A stretch of 33,898 nt of DNA, taken from positions 1 through 33,898 of the forward strand of contig CAZKUN010000081.1 in assembly GCA_964555935.1 (NCBI GenBank), read 5' to 3'. Position 1 is the stretch's first letter; the number at the start of each line of letters is the position of its first letter. Below, piece by piece: positions 1 through 7,913 of the stretch. Position numbers and translations under genes: made by a program. Origin of the DNA: CAZKUN01 sp964555935 (GTDB taxonomy: Bacteria > Armatimonadota > Zipacnadia > Zipacnadales > VGFC01). The notes under the pieces are model-generated. The model was not told the origin of the DNA and ran no database searches. It worked only from the letters and a program-made list of their open reading frames with translations.

Positions 1-26
1 GACTCGGGCGACGGCAAGCGCAATGA

Positions 27-57
27 AGAGGGCGAGGCCACGGTGGCCTCGCCCTTT
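27..57. terminator. strong GC-rich hairpin, probable terminator
   Basis: Bases 29-40 pair perfectly with 44-55 around a three-base loop, and the stem is followed on the plus strand by a short T run (TTT at 55-57). It lies 43 bases beyond the stop of the minus-strand glycosidase gene and could end that transcript, a plus-strand transcript entering from the left, or both. The T tract is weak in both directions, so intrinsic termination is likely but not certain. Confidence 0.5.
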
Positions 58-99
58 GCGCCTTGCGTCTCTTAGGGGCGGACCTGCCCCGGGACACGG

Positions 100-2403
100 C
101 TACCGGAGCGGAATCGGGGCAAGAGAGGTCGGGTTACCGCCCGTCGCAATGTGCTCATCGTAGCGAGGCCCGTAAGCGGCGCGCCAATCGCTCACGGTCT
201 GCTCGTAACTGAAGGGCTCAGTGTCATCGATCTCCCACTCTATGGTGACTCGAGTCGTGTCGGGGGCCATCTCGAGCCACTCGTTGCGGTCCGATATGTC
301 GGGCTGTGATGCGCTTGAGGCCGGGTCGCCCTTGATGTGGCGAAGCCCGGGGCGGTCGGCCGTGGCTCGGGTGACGTTCGCGAAATACGGGAGATGCAGC
401 ACGACCGTGCTCGGCGCCGCATGCCAGACCGCGCCTATCGCGAATTCTGCTCCGGCTTCGCGCACGTCCATGGCCGCGGACAGCTTCCCGAATTGAGTCG
501 CCGCCTCGACGCCGATGATCTCACCAGGCCGCGCCCACTCCGGAGAAAGAGCCGAGAACAGATGCAGTTGGTCGCCACTTTCGCGGACGAGGAGGTCGCG
601 AAGTAGCGTCATGTATGCTGCGGTGAAACCGATGTCAGGAGTGAGGTGGGGGCCACCGTCTCTACTGGCCCACGGACCTACGCCGGTACCAAAGCCCTCG
701 TGGCAGGCGCCGGTGTGAAGCAGGATGCCATACAGGTAGCTCAAGGCGTCCCGCTGTTCGCCGCGCAGAGCGTGGACCCGCGCGAGGCGGGCCGTCTCAT
801 CTATCGCCAGGTGACCGCCCTCAACCGACACGCCTTCGGCCTGAGCGGCGTCTGCTCGGCGGCAGAGGCCGGCGATAACCTCTGACGATGCGGATAGTTC
901 GTCGACCGGGAGGGCGTCGGGAAGCCGCCGATCGAGGTCCAGGACGGCCGATGTCCAACCCTCGGCCGGGACCGTGGCGGCAAAACGTTCGAGAAGCGCG
1001 TCACGAGCCTCGTCGCGGTAGAACCGGAACGCCACGGCGTCGTCTTCTCGCTCGAGAAGGGCGGCGAGTTCCGCCATGGATCCGTGAGCGGCCACGACCC
1101 GGGTCAGTTCCGGAAGCGAGCCGTCGGCGTCGGGCGGTCGGGATGCGAGCCAGTGCGCGGCACTCCAGATGCTCTCGTAGTTGGCCTCGCACCAGACCTT
1201 GTCGCCTGTCATCCAGATGTGGGACGCAATCCCCTGCAGCAGCGACGCGTGTCCGCCGACCGTGCCGTCCGGGGTGAAGCTCCCATCGTCGTGAAGCCCC
1301 CCAAGCCAGTACTCCAGACATGCCCGAGCTAATCCGTGGCGCCCGGACTGGTCGAGCGCCTGGATGAGGTCTGCGGACCCCCACGGCGAGAGCTGCCGGC
1401 GCATCGGGCGATCCCAAAGCCTGGGTTTACCCTCAGCCGGCGTTTGCACGGACATGAGAGCATATGCCATATTAGCCTGGAACGCGGTGACGGGTTTGTC
1501 CTCGGCGATCCGCACCCCGATGCCGGCACGCAGTTCCGCTTCCCATCCCTGGATGACGACGGTTGCCACGTCGTCGTACTCGGCGGATTTCAGGGCGGCG
1601 AGTGCCTGCTGGTCCCCGAGCGGAGGCGGAGTCCACGGCATCTTCAGGTCGACGGCGATCTCATCGTCCTTGCCTAACTCCCAGAGCGCGATGAGGACAC
1701 CGGTCGTGGGCGTGACTTCATGAGCGGTGCCGTCGAACGGTTTGGCGTACTTCACGCCCTCGACGGCAAGTCGCCTTGTCGGTTGCCCGTCCCTGGGCAG
1801 AATGCAGACCGCGTGTTGGCTCACTGCCGCGGCGGCCTTCGTGAACTCGTACCGGGTGTCAGCGGCGAAGGGTGCGGCATCCAACGCCGGCGCGCGGTGG
1901 TCCAGGCCGGAGTGGCGGATCCCGAAGCCGATGGCCCCGGTCTGCTCCTCCGCATCTCCCAGTCGGCGCGCCCGGAGGCGGATGAAATTCGTCGGACCGG
2001 CACCCTCAACAATAGTGGCGAACGCGGAGACGGAGTAGCGGAATGGCCCGTCCTGCCAGGCGTAGTGAACGACCGGCACGTACCCCCCGCCGAGTCGCCT
2101 GTCCCTGACGGCGATCGGCACGGGCGGGTTGCCCGTCACCACGAACAGCTCACATGCTCCGGTGTAGAAGGCACCGTCCCACGTGACTTGGGTCGCGCCA
2201 TCGGCCCCGATGCCTCCGATCATCGTCGACGGTTTGGCGAGATAAGTGAATGGCGCTACGGGGTTCTCGTCGGCGGGGTCTAGCATCTGCGTGGAGCACG
2301 CGGTCGCGGCAGTTAGCGCCACGACGAGCGCAACGGCATGCCAATGTTGGGGCAATCTAGGCGCGGCTGCGCGACGCGCATCAGGTCTGTGCAGAACGCC
2401 CAT
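100..2403 (-). CDS. six-hairpin glycosidase-like exported lipoprotein
   Basis: Predicted 767-residue exported protein. The N-terminus has a basic stretch, a hydrophobic core and Cys36 in an Ala-Thr-Ala-Cys context, a slightly weak lipobox. Residues of about 40-310 look like a beta-rich domain. The middle holds repeated helical pairs with Gly/Trp-rich turns (for example SPWGSADLIQAL and GGHASLLQGIASHIW), as in alpha/alpha-toroid glycosidases. A small beta domain closes the protein. I infer a carbohydrate-active enzyme of the six-hairpin superfamily but cannot name a GH family or substrate. I chose ATG at 2403 because GAGG lies nine bases before it; a GTG at 2439 would add a 12-residue arginine-rich leader. 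It is the last gene of the minus-strand carbohydrate region and precedes the hairpin near base 40. Confidence 0.6.
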   Translation of the reverse strand: MGVLHRPDARRAAAPRLPQHWHAVALVVALTAATACSTQMLDPADENPVAPFTYLAKPSTMIGGIGADGATQVTWDGAFYTGACELFVVTGNPPVPIAVRDRRLGGGYVPVVHYAWQDGPFRYSVSAFATIVEGAGPTNFIRLRARRLGDAEEQTGAIGFGIRHSGLDHRAPALDAAPFAADTRYEFTKAAAAVSQHAVCILPRDGQPTRRLAVEGVKYAKPFDGTAHEVTPTTGVLIALWELGKDDEIAVDLKMPWTPPPLGDQQALAALKSAEYDDVATVVIQGWEAELRAGIGVRIAEDKPVTAFQANMAYALMSVQTPAEGKPRLWDRPMRRQLSPWGSADLIQALDQSGRHGLARACLEYWLGGLHDDGSFTPDGTVGGHASLLQGIASHIWMTGDKVWCEANYESIWSAAHWLASRPPDADGSLPELTRVVAAHGSMAELAALLEREDDAVAFRFYRDEARDALLERFAATVPAEGWTSAVLDLDRRLPDALPVDELSASSEVIAGLCRRADAAQAEGVSVEGGHLAIDETARLARVHALRGEQRDALSYLYGILLHTGACHEGFGTGVGPWASRDGGPHLTPDIGFTAAYMTLLRDLLVRESGDQLHLFSALSPEWARPGEIIGVEAATQFGKLSAAMDVREAGAEFAIGAVWHAAPSTVVLHLPYFANVTRATADRPGLRHIKGDPASSASQPDISDRNEWLEMAPDTTRVTIEWEIDDTEPFSYEQTVSDWRAAYGPRYDEHIATGGNPTSLAPIPLR

Positions 2404-2518
2404 TGAGTGTCGCCTCGTCGAGGGAGGGTATCCGGCCACCTCTGCTTTGACACATGCGGGCCTCGCGTGTTCCGCACGGATGCCCGTAACGCCCGCCGCC
2501 CGCCGAGGTTGGTCTCAG

Positions 2519-2554
2519 CGGTCGGCGCGATCAACAGGTCACGGTCGGCGCGAT
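2519..2554. repeat. 13-bp direct repeat in intergenic gap
   Basis: The 13-base word CGGTCGGCGCGAT occurs at 2519-2531 and again at 2542-2554, a 23-base period, mostly in the 152-bp gap between two minus-strand genes and touching the end of the upstream gene. It could be a tandem binding site for a regulator of the glycosidase lipoprotein or a chance duplication. Confidence 0.35.
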
Positions 2555-2555
2555 G

Positions 2556-3110
2556 CTACTTCGTGATCGCGCGGTTGATCCGGCCGATGGCGTCTCGCGC
2601 GGAGATGCCTAGCAGGTTCGCGGCGACGTCCTTCAGGGGGACGTATAGCTTGCCCGCTCGCATCGCCGGCGCATCCGCCAACGTCACGAGCTTCCCGTCG
2701 ATCACCGCCGCGCGCGAGCCTGGGAGGAAGACCATCGTCTTCCCCGACGCCGTCACGCTCGCCATGCGCCCGACCGGACTGTACTGCGTCTGGGCGCCGA
2801 GCCTCTCCAGCCCGGCCAGAGTCACGCGGACGTTGCCCGTGCGCTCGGTCGGCGTCGTGCCCAGCGGCGCGGGGCGCCCGCTGGGCAGCTTGCGGACGGC
2901 ATCGGGACCACCGTTGCCGCGGTAAGCTGGCGTCCCCACGATCCAGTCTTCCGCACTGAGATACGGCGTTACGCCTGCCTGCGCGACGCCTGTGCCCGCC
3001 ACGTCGTGTCCTGCCACGACCCAGAAGTACTCACCATAGTCAGCGGATGCGACAGATCCGATCGTCAGAGCGACTACCGCGAGAGCCACCGTCAGTTGGA
3101 CTGTTCTCAT
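2556..3110 (-). CDS. exported protein with copper amine oxidase N-terminal-like (stalk) domain
   Basis: Predicted 184-residue secreted protein. The first 26 residues form a signal peptide (MRTVQL start, hydrophobic core, VASA cleavage region). Residues of about 95-178 match the pattern of the copper amine oxidase N-terminal domain (Pfam PF07833): an LxxLGAQTQYS segment, a GSRAAVIDGK turn and a YVPLKDVAANLLG segment. This domain is not catalytic. In other bacteria it occurs as a cell-surface or stalk module next to enzymes. The start at 3110 is favoured by GGAG just upstream; an ATG three codons earlier (3119) has GGAGG too close to it. It sits between the sialidase-like and glycosidase genes on the same strand, which suggests a surface accessory role, but function is unknown. 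Confidence 0.65.
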   Translation of the reverse strand: MRTVQLTVALAVVALTIGSVASADYGEYFWVVAGHDVAGTGVAQAGVTPYLSAEDWIVGTPAYRGNGGPDAVRKLPSGRPAPLGTTPTERTGNVRVTLAGLERLGAQTQYSPVGRMASVTASGKTMVFLPGSRAAVIDGKLVTLADAPAMRAGKLYVPLKDVAANLLGISARDAIGRINRAITK

Positions 3111-3166
3111 GATCTCCATAGCCTCCCATCGGTCTGCGTGAGAGCGACCATCTGGTTGATGCAACA

Positions 3167-3196
3167 CTCCCGTGGCTCGTTGTGCGCCCACGGGAG
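3167..3196 (-). terminator. hairpin downstream of sialidase-like gene
   Basis: A nine-base inverted repeat (CTCCCGTGG at 3167-3175 with its complement at 3188-3196) encloses a 12-base loop, starting 20 bases after the sialidase stop on the minus strand. The sequence after the stem begins TGTTGC, so the U tract is poor. It is either a weak terminator or an RNA-stabilising 3' structure. Confidence 0.35.
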
Positions 3197-3216
3197 GGAA
3201 TTCTGCCGGAGCGCAG

Positions 3217-4764
3217 TCACTGTGTCGCGATCCCATACACCGCCACCGCAGCCCGGGTTGCCACGATCCCCCGCGGACGCCAGTACGGCTCCTCGCAGGT
3301 GAGTTGGGCCGTGCCATCCAACGCGAACTGCCATCGATTGCCTTCTCGGGTCGCTGAGATGCTGTGGTCGTTGCCATCGTTATACCAGCCGCCCGCCGCC
3401 TGCGATTCCGCGATGACCTGCGTCTCGTCGCGACCGTACCGGACCAACCGCACCTGGTTGGTGGGCCAAGCCTTCACGTCCGGCGGAGTTCCCATCTGGA
3501 ACTCGAACGCCGTCAGGCACCCGACCCCGTCGTCATCCATGACTAAGCCGATGCGGTGGGGCGCCGCGCCAAACAGACCGGTGAAACGGTAGGAGACGCT
3601 GACGGGGGTTTGCATATCTTCCGGCCAGAGCACTGCCGCGCGGTCCAGGTCGCACGCGTCACAATACAGCGCCGGGACCGTGGGAGGGCTCAACGCGTCA
3701 ATCGGAGTGCGGACGAAGTAGATGCGGCCGCCAACGGGCGCGGCCTGCGTCTCGTAAAGGACAGTGCCGATGGCATTGTCGTCGAGCTGGACGCTGGCTG
3801 GATACGAGCGGTCGCCGCCAACACTCTCCGTGCCGGCAAAGACATCAACGCTGCTTTCAATGTCCCAGGACGCGCCGTGATCGCGGGACACGACCACGCG
3901 CTCATTCCGTCGTTCTCGGAACGAGAAGCTGCAGACGATGCGACCGTCGCGAAGCGTGAGCAGATCGCACGGTGTGAACTGCGACGGGATCCCGCTCGAC
4001 ACGGGAGTCGTCCACGTGCGCCCGAGGTCGGCTGACGAGACCTGCCAGAGCGTGGGTTCCGACGGGGATCGGATCAACGCGACAAGCGTCCCATCCGCGG
4101 CTCTCGTCACCGCGATCTCGTCCGCCATCTCGCGGCGACCCGTTGGGGTTACCTGCACTTCGTTGATGGCACCTGAACTGGGGTCGTAGATGCTGACGTA
4201 CGTGGCGGTGTTCTCACCATGCTCCGCATCGGCCCATGGGAGCAACCACGTTCCGTCACCGAGGTCGAGGCCGCGGCTGCGCGTGTGGACATTTTCCTGT
4301 GCTGTCATCTTGCGTGGCTCAGACCAAGGCCGCCCTTCGTCCGCGCTGACACTGATCCAAGCCCAATGGTGCTTGCCGTGAAGGTACTTGTCCCAGATGA
4401 GCGCGATCGTGCCGTCGCTCATGCACGAGACGGCCGCGTTCCGGTCGTCCATCGTGGGGTCATCATAGGCAAGCTCTGGGTCGCTCCACGTCTTGCCGTC
4501 ATCAACGGAGCGGACAACCATGATACGTCCGTCATCCGGGTTGCCGCTGGCGTGGGTGTAGGCCTCGCGGTAGCACGTGAGGAGAGCGCCTGAGTGGGTC
4601 CTACAGATCCCGGGGAACGCGACGTGTCTGTCCGATTCGACGACAATTGAAGACACGTCGTTGCGCGGAGACCGGTTGACATTCCGGATGGTCCAGGTGC
4701 CGGAAACGGGCCTAAACTGCCCTGGAACAGCCCCCAGTTGGCATCCGCTGAAGTCGACGCTCAC
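3217..4764 (-). CDS. sialidase/BNR-repeat protein with lectin-like ends
   Basis: Predicted 515 residues with no signal peptide. Four Asp-box motifs of the SxDxGxxW type are visible at about residues 86-93, 140-147, 244-251 and 293-300, the hallmark of six-bladed sialidase-like propellers. After residue 365 the protein changes to a beta-sandwich-like region resembling LamG/DUF1080 lectin folds, and the first 25 residues (GTWTI after a DFSG start) resemble the opening strands of the same fold. It could be an exo-sialidase or another propeller hydrolase; no substrate can be assigned. The GTG start at 4764 has AGGTG upstream, and the preceding oxidoreductase ends only four bases earlier, which indicates translational coupling. 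Its partners are a Gfo/Idh/MocA oxidoreductase and an SGNH hydrolase. Confidence 0.75.
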   Translation of the reverse strand: MSVDFSGCQLGAVPGQFRPVSGTWTIRNVNRSPRNDVSSIVVESDRHVAFPGICRTHSGALLTCYREAYTHASGNPDDGRIMVVRSVDDGKTWSDPELAYDDPTMDDRNAAVSCMSDGTIALIWDKYLHGKHHWAWISVSADEGRPWSEPRKMTAQENVHTRSRGLDLGDGTWLLPWADAEHGENTATYVSIYDPSSGAINEVQVTPTGRREMADEIAVTRAADGTLVALIRSPSEPTLWQVSSADLGRTWTTPVSSGIPSQFTPCDLLTLRDGRIVCSFSFRERRNERVVVSRDHGASWDIESSVDVFAGTESVGGDRSYPASVQLDDNAIGTVLYETQAAPVGGRIYFVRTPIDALSPPTVPALYCDACDLDRAAVLWPEDMQTPVSVSYRFTGLFGAAPHRIGLVMDDDGVGCLTAFEFQMGTPPDVKAWPTNQVRLVRYGRDETQVIAESQAAGGWYNDGNDHSISATREGNRWQFALDGTAQLTCEEPYWRPRGIVATRAAVAVYGIATQ

Positions 4765-4768
4765 ATGC

Positions 4769-5746
4769 TCACCTGCCGAGGCGGGTCTTCACCGGTTCCC
4801 CGTCCTTCTCAGCCGACTCGTTTGCGGCCAGCGTCAGGTCGAGTGACTTCGCGCCGTCGAGGTAGCTGCTCAACACCTTCGACTGGTCGCCCGTGCGGAT
4901 GGCATCGACAAACGCCTGATCGATGTTGATCGTCTCCTCGTACGGGTCGGCCAGTTCGGGGACCTCGGGAGAGCTGTAGAGTTCACTGGTGCCCCAGCCC
5001 ACGCTCTGGCTGCGCAGCAATATGTCGAGGTCACCACGCCCACCGCCGTCAACGGCCATGCAACTCGTCGTCGCGGTGCCGATGGCTCCGCTCGCGAACT
5101 TCATCCACAGTGCCTGCGCATCGGGGATGTCCAGGCCCTCCTGATCGTTCATCGTCCGCAGCGCGTAGCGCGCGCTCACCTCGGTGACCTCGCCTGCGAA
5201 GTAGCGCATTAGGTCGGTCTGATGGGTCGTCTGTTCGACCAACTGCCCGCCGGATTCAGCCATGACTCGCCACCAGGGCGTGCCTGGCAGGCCTCCCCAG
5301 CGAGTCGTCGTCACGAGGCCGATCGTCTTGCCCGACAGCCAGCGCTTCAGTCGCTGCGTGGTGTCGAGGTAGCGCAACTGGTAGCCGACGCACGAGATGA
5401 TTCCAGCCTGATCGATGGCCTCGCAGATCTCAAGCACCGCATCCATCGACAGATGCACGGGCTTCTCGACGAAGACGTGGATGCCGCGCCCGGCCGCCTG
5501 GATCTCCGCGTCGGTGTGGGCGAATGGGGGGATGCTTACGTAGAGGGCGTCGAGCGATTCACTGTTCAGCATCGCCATATGATCGGTATACGCCGTCGCC
5601 CCAAACTCAGCAGCCGCGCTTCCGGCGCGGTCCGAATCGATGTCACAGATGCCGGTGATCGACGCGCCCTCGATGGCCGCGACGCGTGTCATGTGGCCGT
5701 TGGCATTGCCGCCCGCGCCTACGAAGCCGATCTTCAACTCAGACAT
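4769..5746 (-). CDS. Gfo/Idh/MocA family NAD(P)-dependent oxidoreductase
   Basis: Predicted 325-residue cytoplasmic oxidoreductase. The N-terminal Rossmann fold starts IGFVGAGGNANGH at residues 6-18, with an acidic CDID at about 34-37 ending the second strand, and the family motif EKPV lies at 94-97. The C-terminal half is the substrate-binding alpha/beta domain (WGGLPGTPWW and QTTHQTDLMRY segments). Members oxidise or isomerise sugars, inositols and sugar nucleotides; some are NAD-dependent glycosidases (GH109). The substrate is not predictable here. The start has a good GGGAG leader seven bases upstream. It lies 17 bases after the SGNH hydrolase gene and four bases before the sialidase-like gene, so the three are probably co-transcribed for use of a decorated sugar. 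Confidence 0.88.
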   Translation of the reverse strand: MSELKIGFVGAGGNANGHMTRVAAIEGASITGICDIDSDRAGSAAAEFGATAYTDHMAMLNSESLDALYVSIPPFAHTDAEIQAAGRGIHVFVEKPVHLSMDAVLEICEAIDQAGIISCVGYQLRYLDTTQRLKRWLSGKTIGLVTTTRWGGLPGTPWWRVMAESGGQLVEQTTHQTDLMRYFAGEVTEVSARYALRTMNDQEGLDIPDAQALWMKFASGAIGTATTSCMAVDGGGRGDLDILLRSQSVGWGTSELYSSPEVPELADPYEETINIDQAFVDAIRTGDQSKVLSSYLDGAKSLDLTLAANESAEKDGEPVKTRLGR

Positions 5747-5763
5747 GTTGGTCTCCCTGTTCG

Positions 5764-6462
5764 CTACACGTTCGGTATGAGGTCGGTGGATATCAGCGTC
5801 TTGTACAGTTCCAGCGCGATTAGCTGGTGACCGGTCGGTGTTGGGTGGATGCCGTCCTCGAAGCTGATGTATCGCTGGAGGCTCAGCATATCAGAGTGAT
5901 CGGCCGCCTCGCTGCGAAACTCTGCCTCGATCGCCTTCGCAACGAACGCCTCGTAGATGTCGCAGACCTTGGCGGGGATGATTCGTCCCGCCTCCCGGAC
6001 GCCCTCTACGTACTCGAGCAGCGCCTGGTTGCAGCCGCCCCACTTATCGTAGTAGTCGACTGCGAGCGAGTACGGATGCCGTTCGTTGATGATCGGGCTT
6101 GGCGTGGTGAGAATGACTTGCGCGCCGATCTCGGCGACCCGCGCCGCGATCTGGCCAAGGTTCTCGACGAACTCGCGCACCGGCGTGTGCTTGTCCGGTT
6201 CGTATCGCACATCGTTGCAGCCGAATTGTACGATGACGATGTGGGGCCCATGGTCGAGCACATCCTCTTGGATGCGCGCGAGGCCCTCGGCCGACGTCTC
6301 GCCGTTGACGCCGGAGTTGTGGACCTGGAAGAAGATCCGCTCGGCGGCGAAGCGGCTCTTAAGCCGTCGCTCGAGGACGCGCGGGTACGTCTCCTCCGGG
6401 TGAACTAGGGGCGTTCCCTGGGTAATGCTGTCGCCGAAGCATACAATGGAGATTTCCTGCAA
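5764..6462 (-). CDS. SGNH/GDSL-type hydrolase (TTG start)
   Basis: Predicted 232-residue esterase of the SGNH superfamily. All four blocks are visible: GDSIT with nucleophile Ser12, NSGVNGE at 49-55, GCND with Asn83, and DGIHPT with Asp203 and His206. No signal peptide is present, so a cytoplasmic deacylase, carbohydrate esterase or lysophospholipase-type role is likely. The reading frame is open far upstream, but conserved sequence begins at MQEISIVCFGDS. The TTG at 6462 has GGAGG nine bases before it, so I take it as the start. Next gene downstream is the Gfo/Idh/MocA oxidoreductase after 17 bases. A 100-base gap separates it from the cytochrome gene upstream, and it may have its own promoter there, although I see no clear one. 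Confidence 0.82.
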   Translation of the reverse strand: MQEISIVCFGDSITQGTPLVHPEETYPRVLERRLKSRFAAERIFFQVHNSGVNGETSAEGLARIQEDVLDHGPHIVIVQFGCNDVRYEPDKHTPVREFVENLGQIAARVAEIGAQVILTTPSPIINERHPYSLAVDYYDKWGGCNQALLEYVEGVREAGRIIPAKVCDIYEAFVAKAIEAEFRSEAADHSDMLSLQRYISFEDGIHPTPTGHQLIALELYKTLISTDLIPNV

Positions 6463-6562
6463 GGATGGAGTCCTCCCCGTCCGAGTGCTCGTGGTGTCCC
6501 TGACGTCGTGGAACAGGCGTAGGGAAACTTCGGTGGCTGAGTTTCCACGGCTGTCGCCGCCT

Positions 6563-7897
6563 TCAGTGCGTGACGCCCGGCAACCGGATGTCCATGGAGA
6601 ATTCGACGTCGCGAGCGGCCGTGTGGCATCGCCGGCACACCATCTCGCCCGGTGTCCGGACGATCGTATCTTGGGCTCCGCCGGTCGATGCGTGGAAGAG
6701 GCCGGCGCCGTGACAGGCGGAGCAGTCCACGCCGTACTGGTCCGCGCCTTCCGGGTTATACGGCATTCCGCGCCGATTGGCCTCCGAGTGGCACGACAGG
6801 CACTCCCGCACCGTGCGGTTGGCCTCAACCAACGTGGTCAACGCCTTCGCGTGGTCCGTGCCTTGCCACTGAGCCTGCTGTTCGTCGTGGCATCGCCCGC
6901 ACTCGTCAGCAGTCAGATAGCCCCGCCCGCGAATAAGCCGAGCCTCGTCGTCTGAGAACACTGGCGGCAGCGGAGGTTGGTCGGCGTTGGTACCTATCAC
7001 TCCGCCCTGTGGCTTCTCGAGTCGCGCCGCATAGTACTCATCAACCAGCTTGGCGACCGCCTCGTCCTCGGGTAGTTCGGGGGCCAAGCGGATGAGTTCG
7101 TGGTGGTAGCGCGGGCCGCCGTCGGTCAGCTTCACCTCAAGGACGCCGATCTCTCGTCCCTTATTCGAGCCCGGCAGGAGCACTGTTGAGCCCACCAGGT
7201 CGGGCGCGGCACCGGGCCACTTCACTGGCCCGCCGACCACAACGTCCACGAGCCCGCGGAGCGCCTCGCGCTCAAGAAAGGCTACATCGTCTGCCCGTCC
7301 GAGTTGGCTGAGCAGCACGACGAAGCCGGTATTCTCTCGAGCCTCGGTGAGGTGCGTCAACGCGGCTTGGACGTACTGCTCGTCCTCTGGGTCGGCCACC
7401 CAGCCCAGCGACACGATGGCGACGCGGTGCTCGCCGACGGTCACCGTGGCAGTGCCAGGCGACGCGCTCTCTGTCCCAGCATCCATGGCGCCGACAAACG
7501 GGATGCCGGCGTTCTCGGCGCTCTCGGCCGTCGCGTCGCCAAGGGCCGCTTCCATAATCCCGAAGCCGACAGCGTCGTAGGACATCTGGGCCATGGCCGC
7601 GTAGATGACGTCAAGAAGCTCGCGCGAACTGGCGGAGTTTCCGCTGTCCGCGACGATGGCGTTCCCGTACATGTCCCTCAAGCTCTGTATGAGCAAGGCT
7701 CTGCGGGCCAGACCGCCCGCGTTGTCGCCCCCTCACCCACAGCTTTCGAGATAACCCCTGGTGTCGTTGGTATGGATCAGCACGAAGGACGGCTCGTCGA
7801 GCGGCTGATCCTCGACCGCAGGAGGTACGGTCTCGGTTTCTAATTGTCGTGTGAGCGGCGCTGCTAGCATCAGCAACGCAGCCAAGGCCGACCGCAT
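6563..7897 (-). CDS. predicted selenoprotein: metallophosphatase-like domain fused to tetrahaem cytochrome c
   Basis: Read through one in-frame TGA, this is a 444-residue exported protein. ATG at 7897 has AGGGAG just upstream and begins a short signal peptide (MRSALAALLMLAAPL). Residues 42-75 follow the 5'-nucleotidase/metallophosphatase opening (HTNDTRGYLESCG, then TGA at codon 55, then GGLARRALLIQ). Relatives of this phosphatase-cytochrome family have Cys at codon 55 (Cys-Gly-Cys). A SECIS-like hairpin follows the TGA, so I read codon 55 as selenocysteine. The phosphatase core continues to about residue 275 but lacks usual ligands: NDTR for NDTH, GIME for GNHE, LSQLG for LSHLG, GGP for GGH. 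The C-terminus resembles cytochrome c554, with CxxCH sites at about 333, 366, 392 and 421. I infer a periplasmic redox protein. Without recoding, translation would have to restart after the TGA (TTG at 7696) and lose the signal peptide. Its ATG lies 16 bases after the STAS gene. Confidence 0.78.
7703..7732 (-). promoter_or_regulatory. bacterial SECIS-like element after TGA codon
   Basis: Directly after the TGA, bases 7720-7715 and 7708-7703 form a perfect six-pair stem (GCGGGC with GCCCGC) closing the hexaloop GGUCUG at 7714-7709. The loop GGU starts 19 bases after the TGA. In E. coli fdhF the SelB-binding hairpin also presents GGUCU in the apical loop and its GGU also starts at base 19. The six bases also encode Gly-Leu of the family motif GGLARR, so protein constraint explains part of the match, but not the GGU codon choice or the stem. 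Confidence 0.75.
7733..7735 (-). other. in-frame TGA read as selenocysteine codon (Sec55)
   Basis: The codon lies between TGT-GGG (Cys-Gly) and GGG-GGC (Gly-Gly) in a frame open from ATG 7897 to the stop at 6563. It is the only stop in that span and falls where the family has a conserved Cys. TGA ends many neighbouring genes, so a general TGA-to-Trp code is excluded. A nonsense mutation or sequencing error stays possible. Confidence 0.75.
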
Positions 7898-7913
7898 ATT
7901 CGCTCCCTAGGAG

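Noticed and set aside
3111..3216. Riboswitch in the gap before the copper-amine-oxidase-N gene
   Set aside because: Only one simple hairpin is present, and it lies after the sialidase stop; no multi-stem aptamer pattern is seen.
6523..6546. GGAAACT/AGTTTCC hairpin as terminator after the selenocytochrome gene
   Set aside because: The stem is only seven pairs with a ten-base loop and no T tract on the minus strand.
7695..7897. The TGA at 7733-7735 as an ordinary stop, with the cytochrome gene starting later at TTG 7696
   Set aside because: The shorter form would lack a signal peptide, needed for haem attachment, and the opening metallophosphatase motif. The upstream part has a perfect SD, a signal peptide and family sequence in the same frame.
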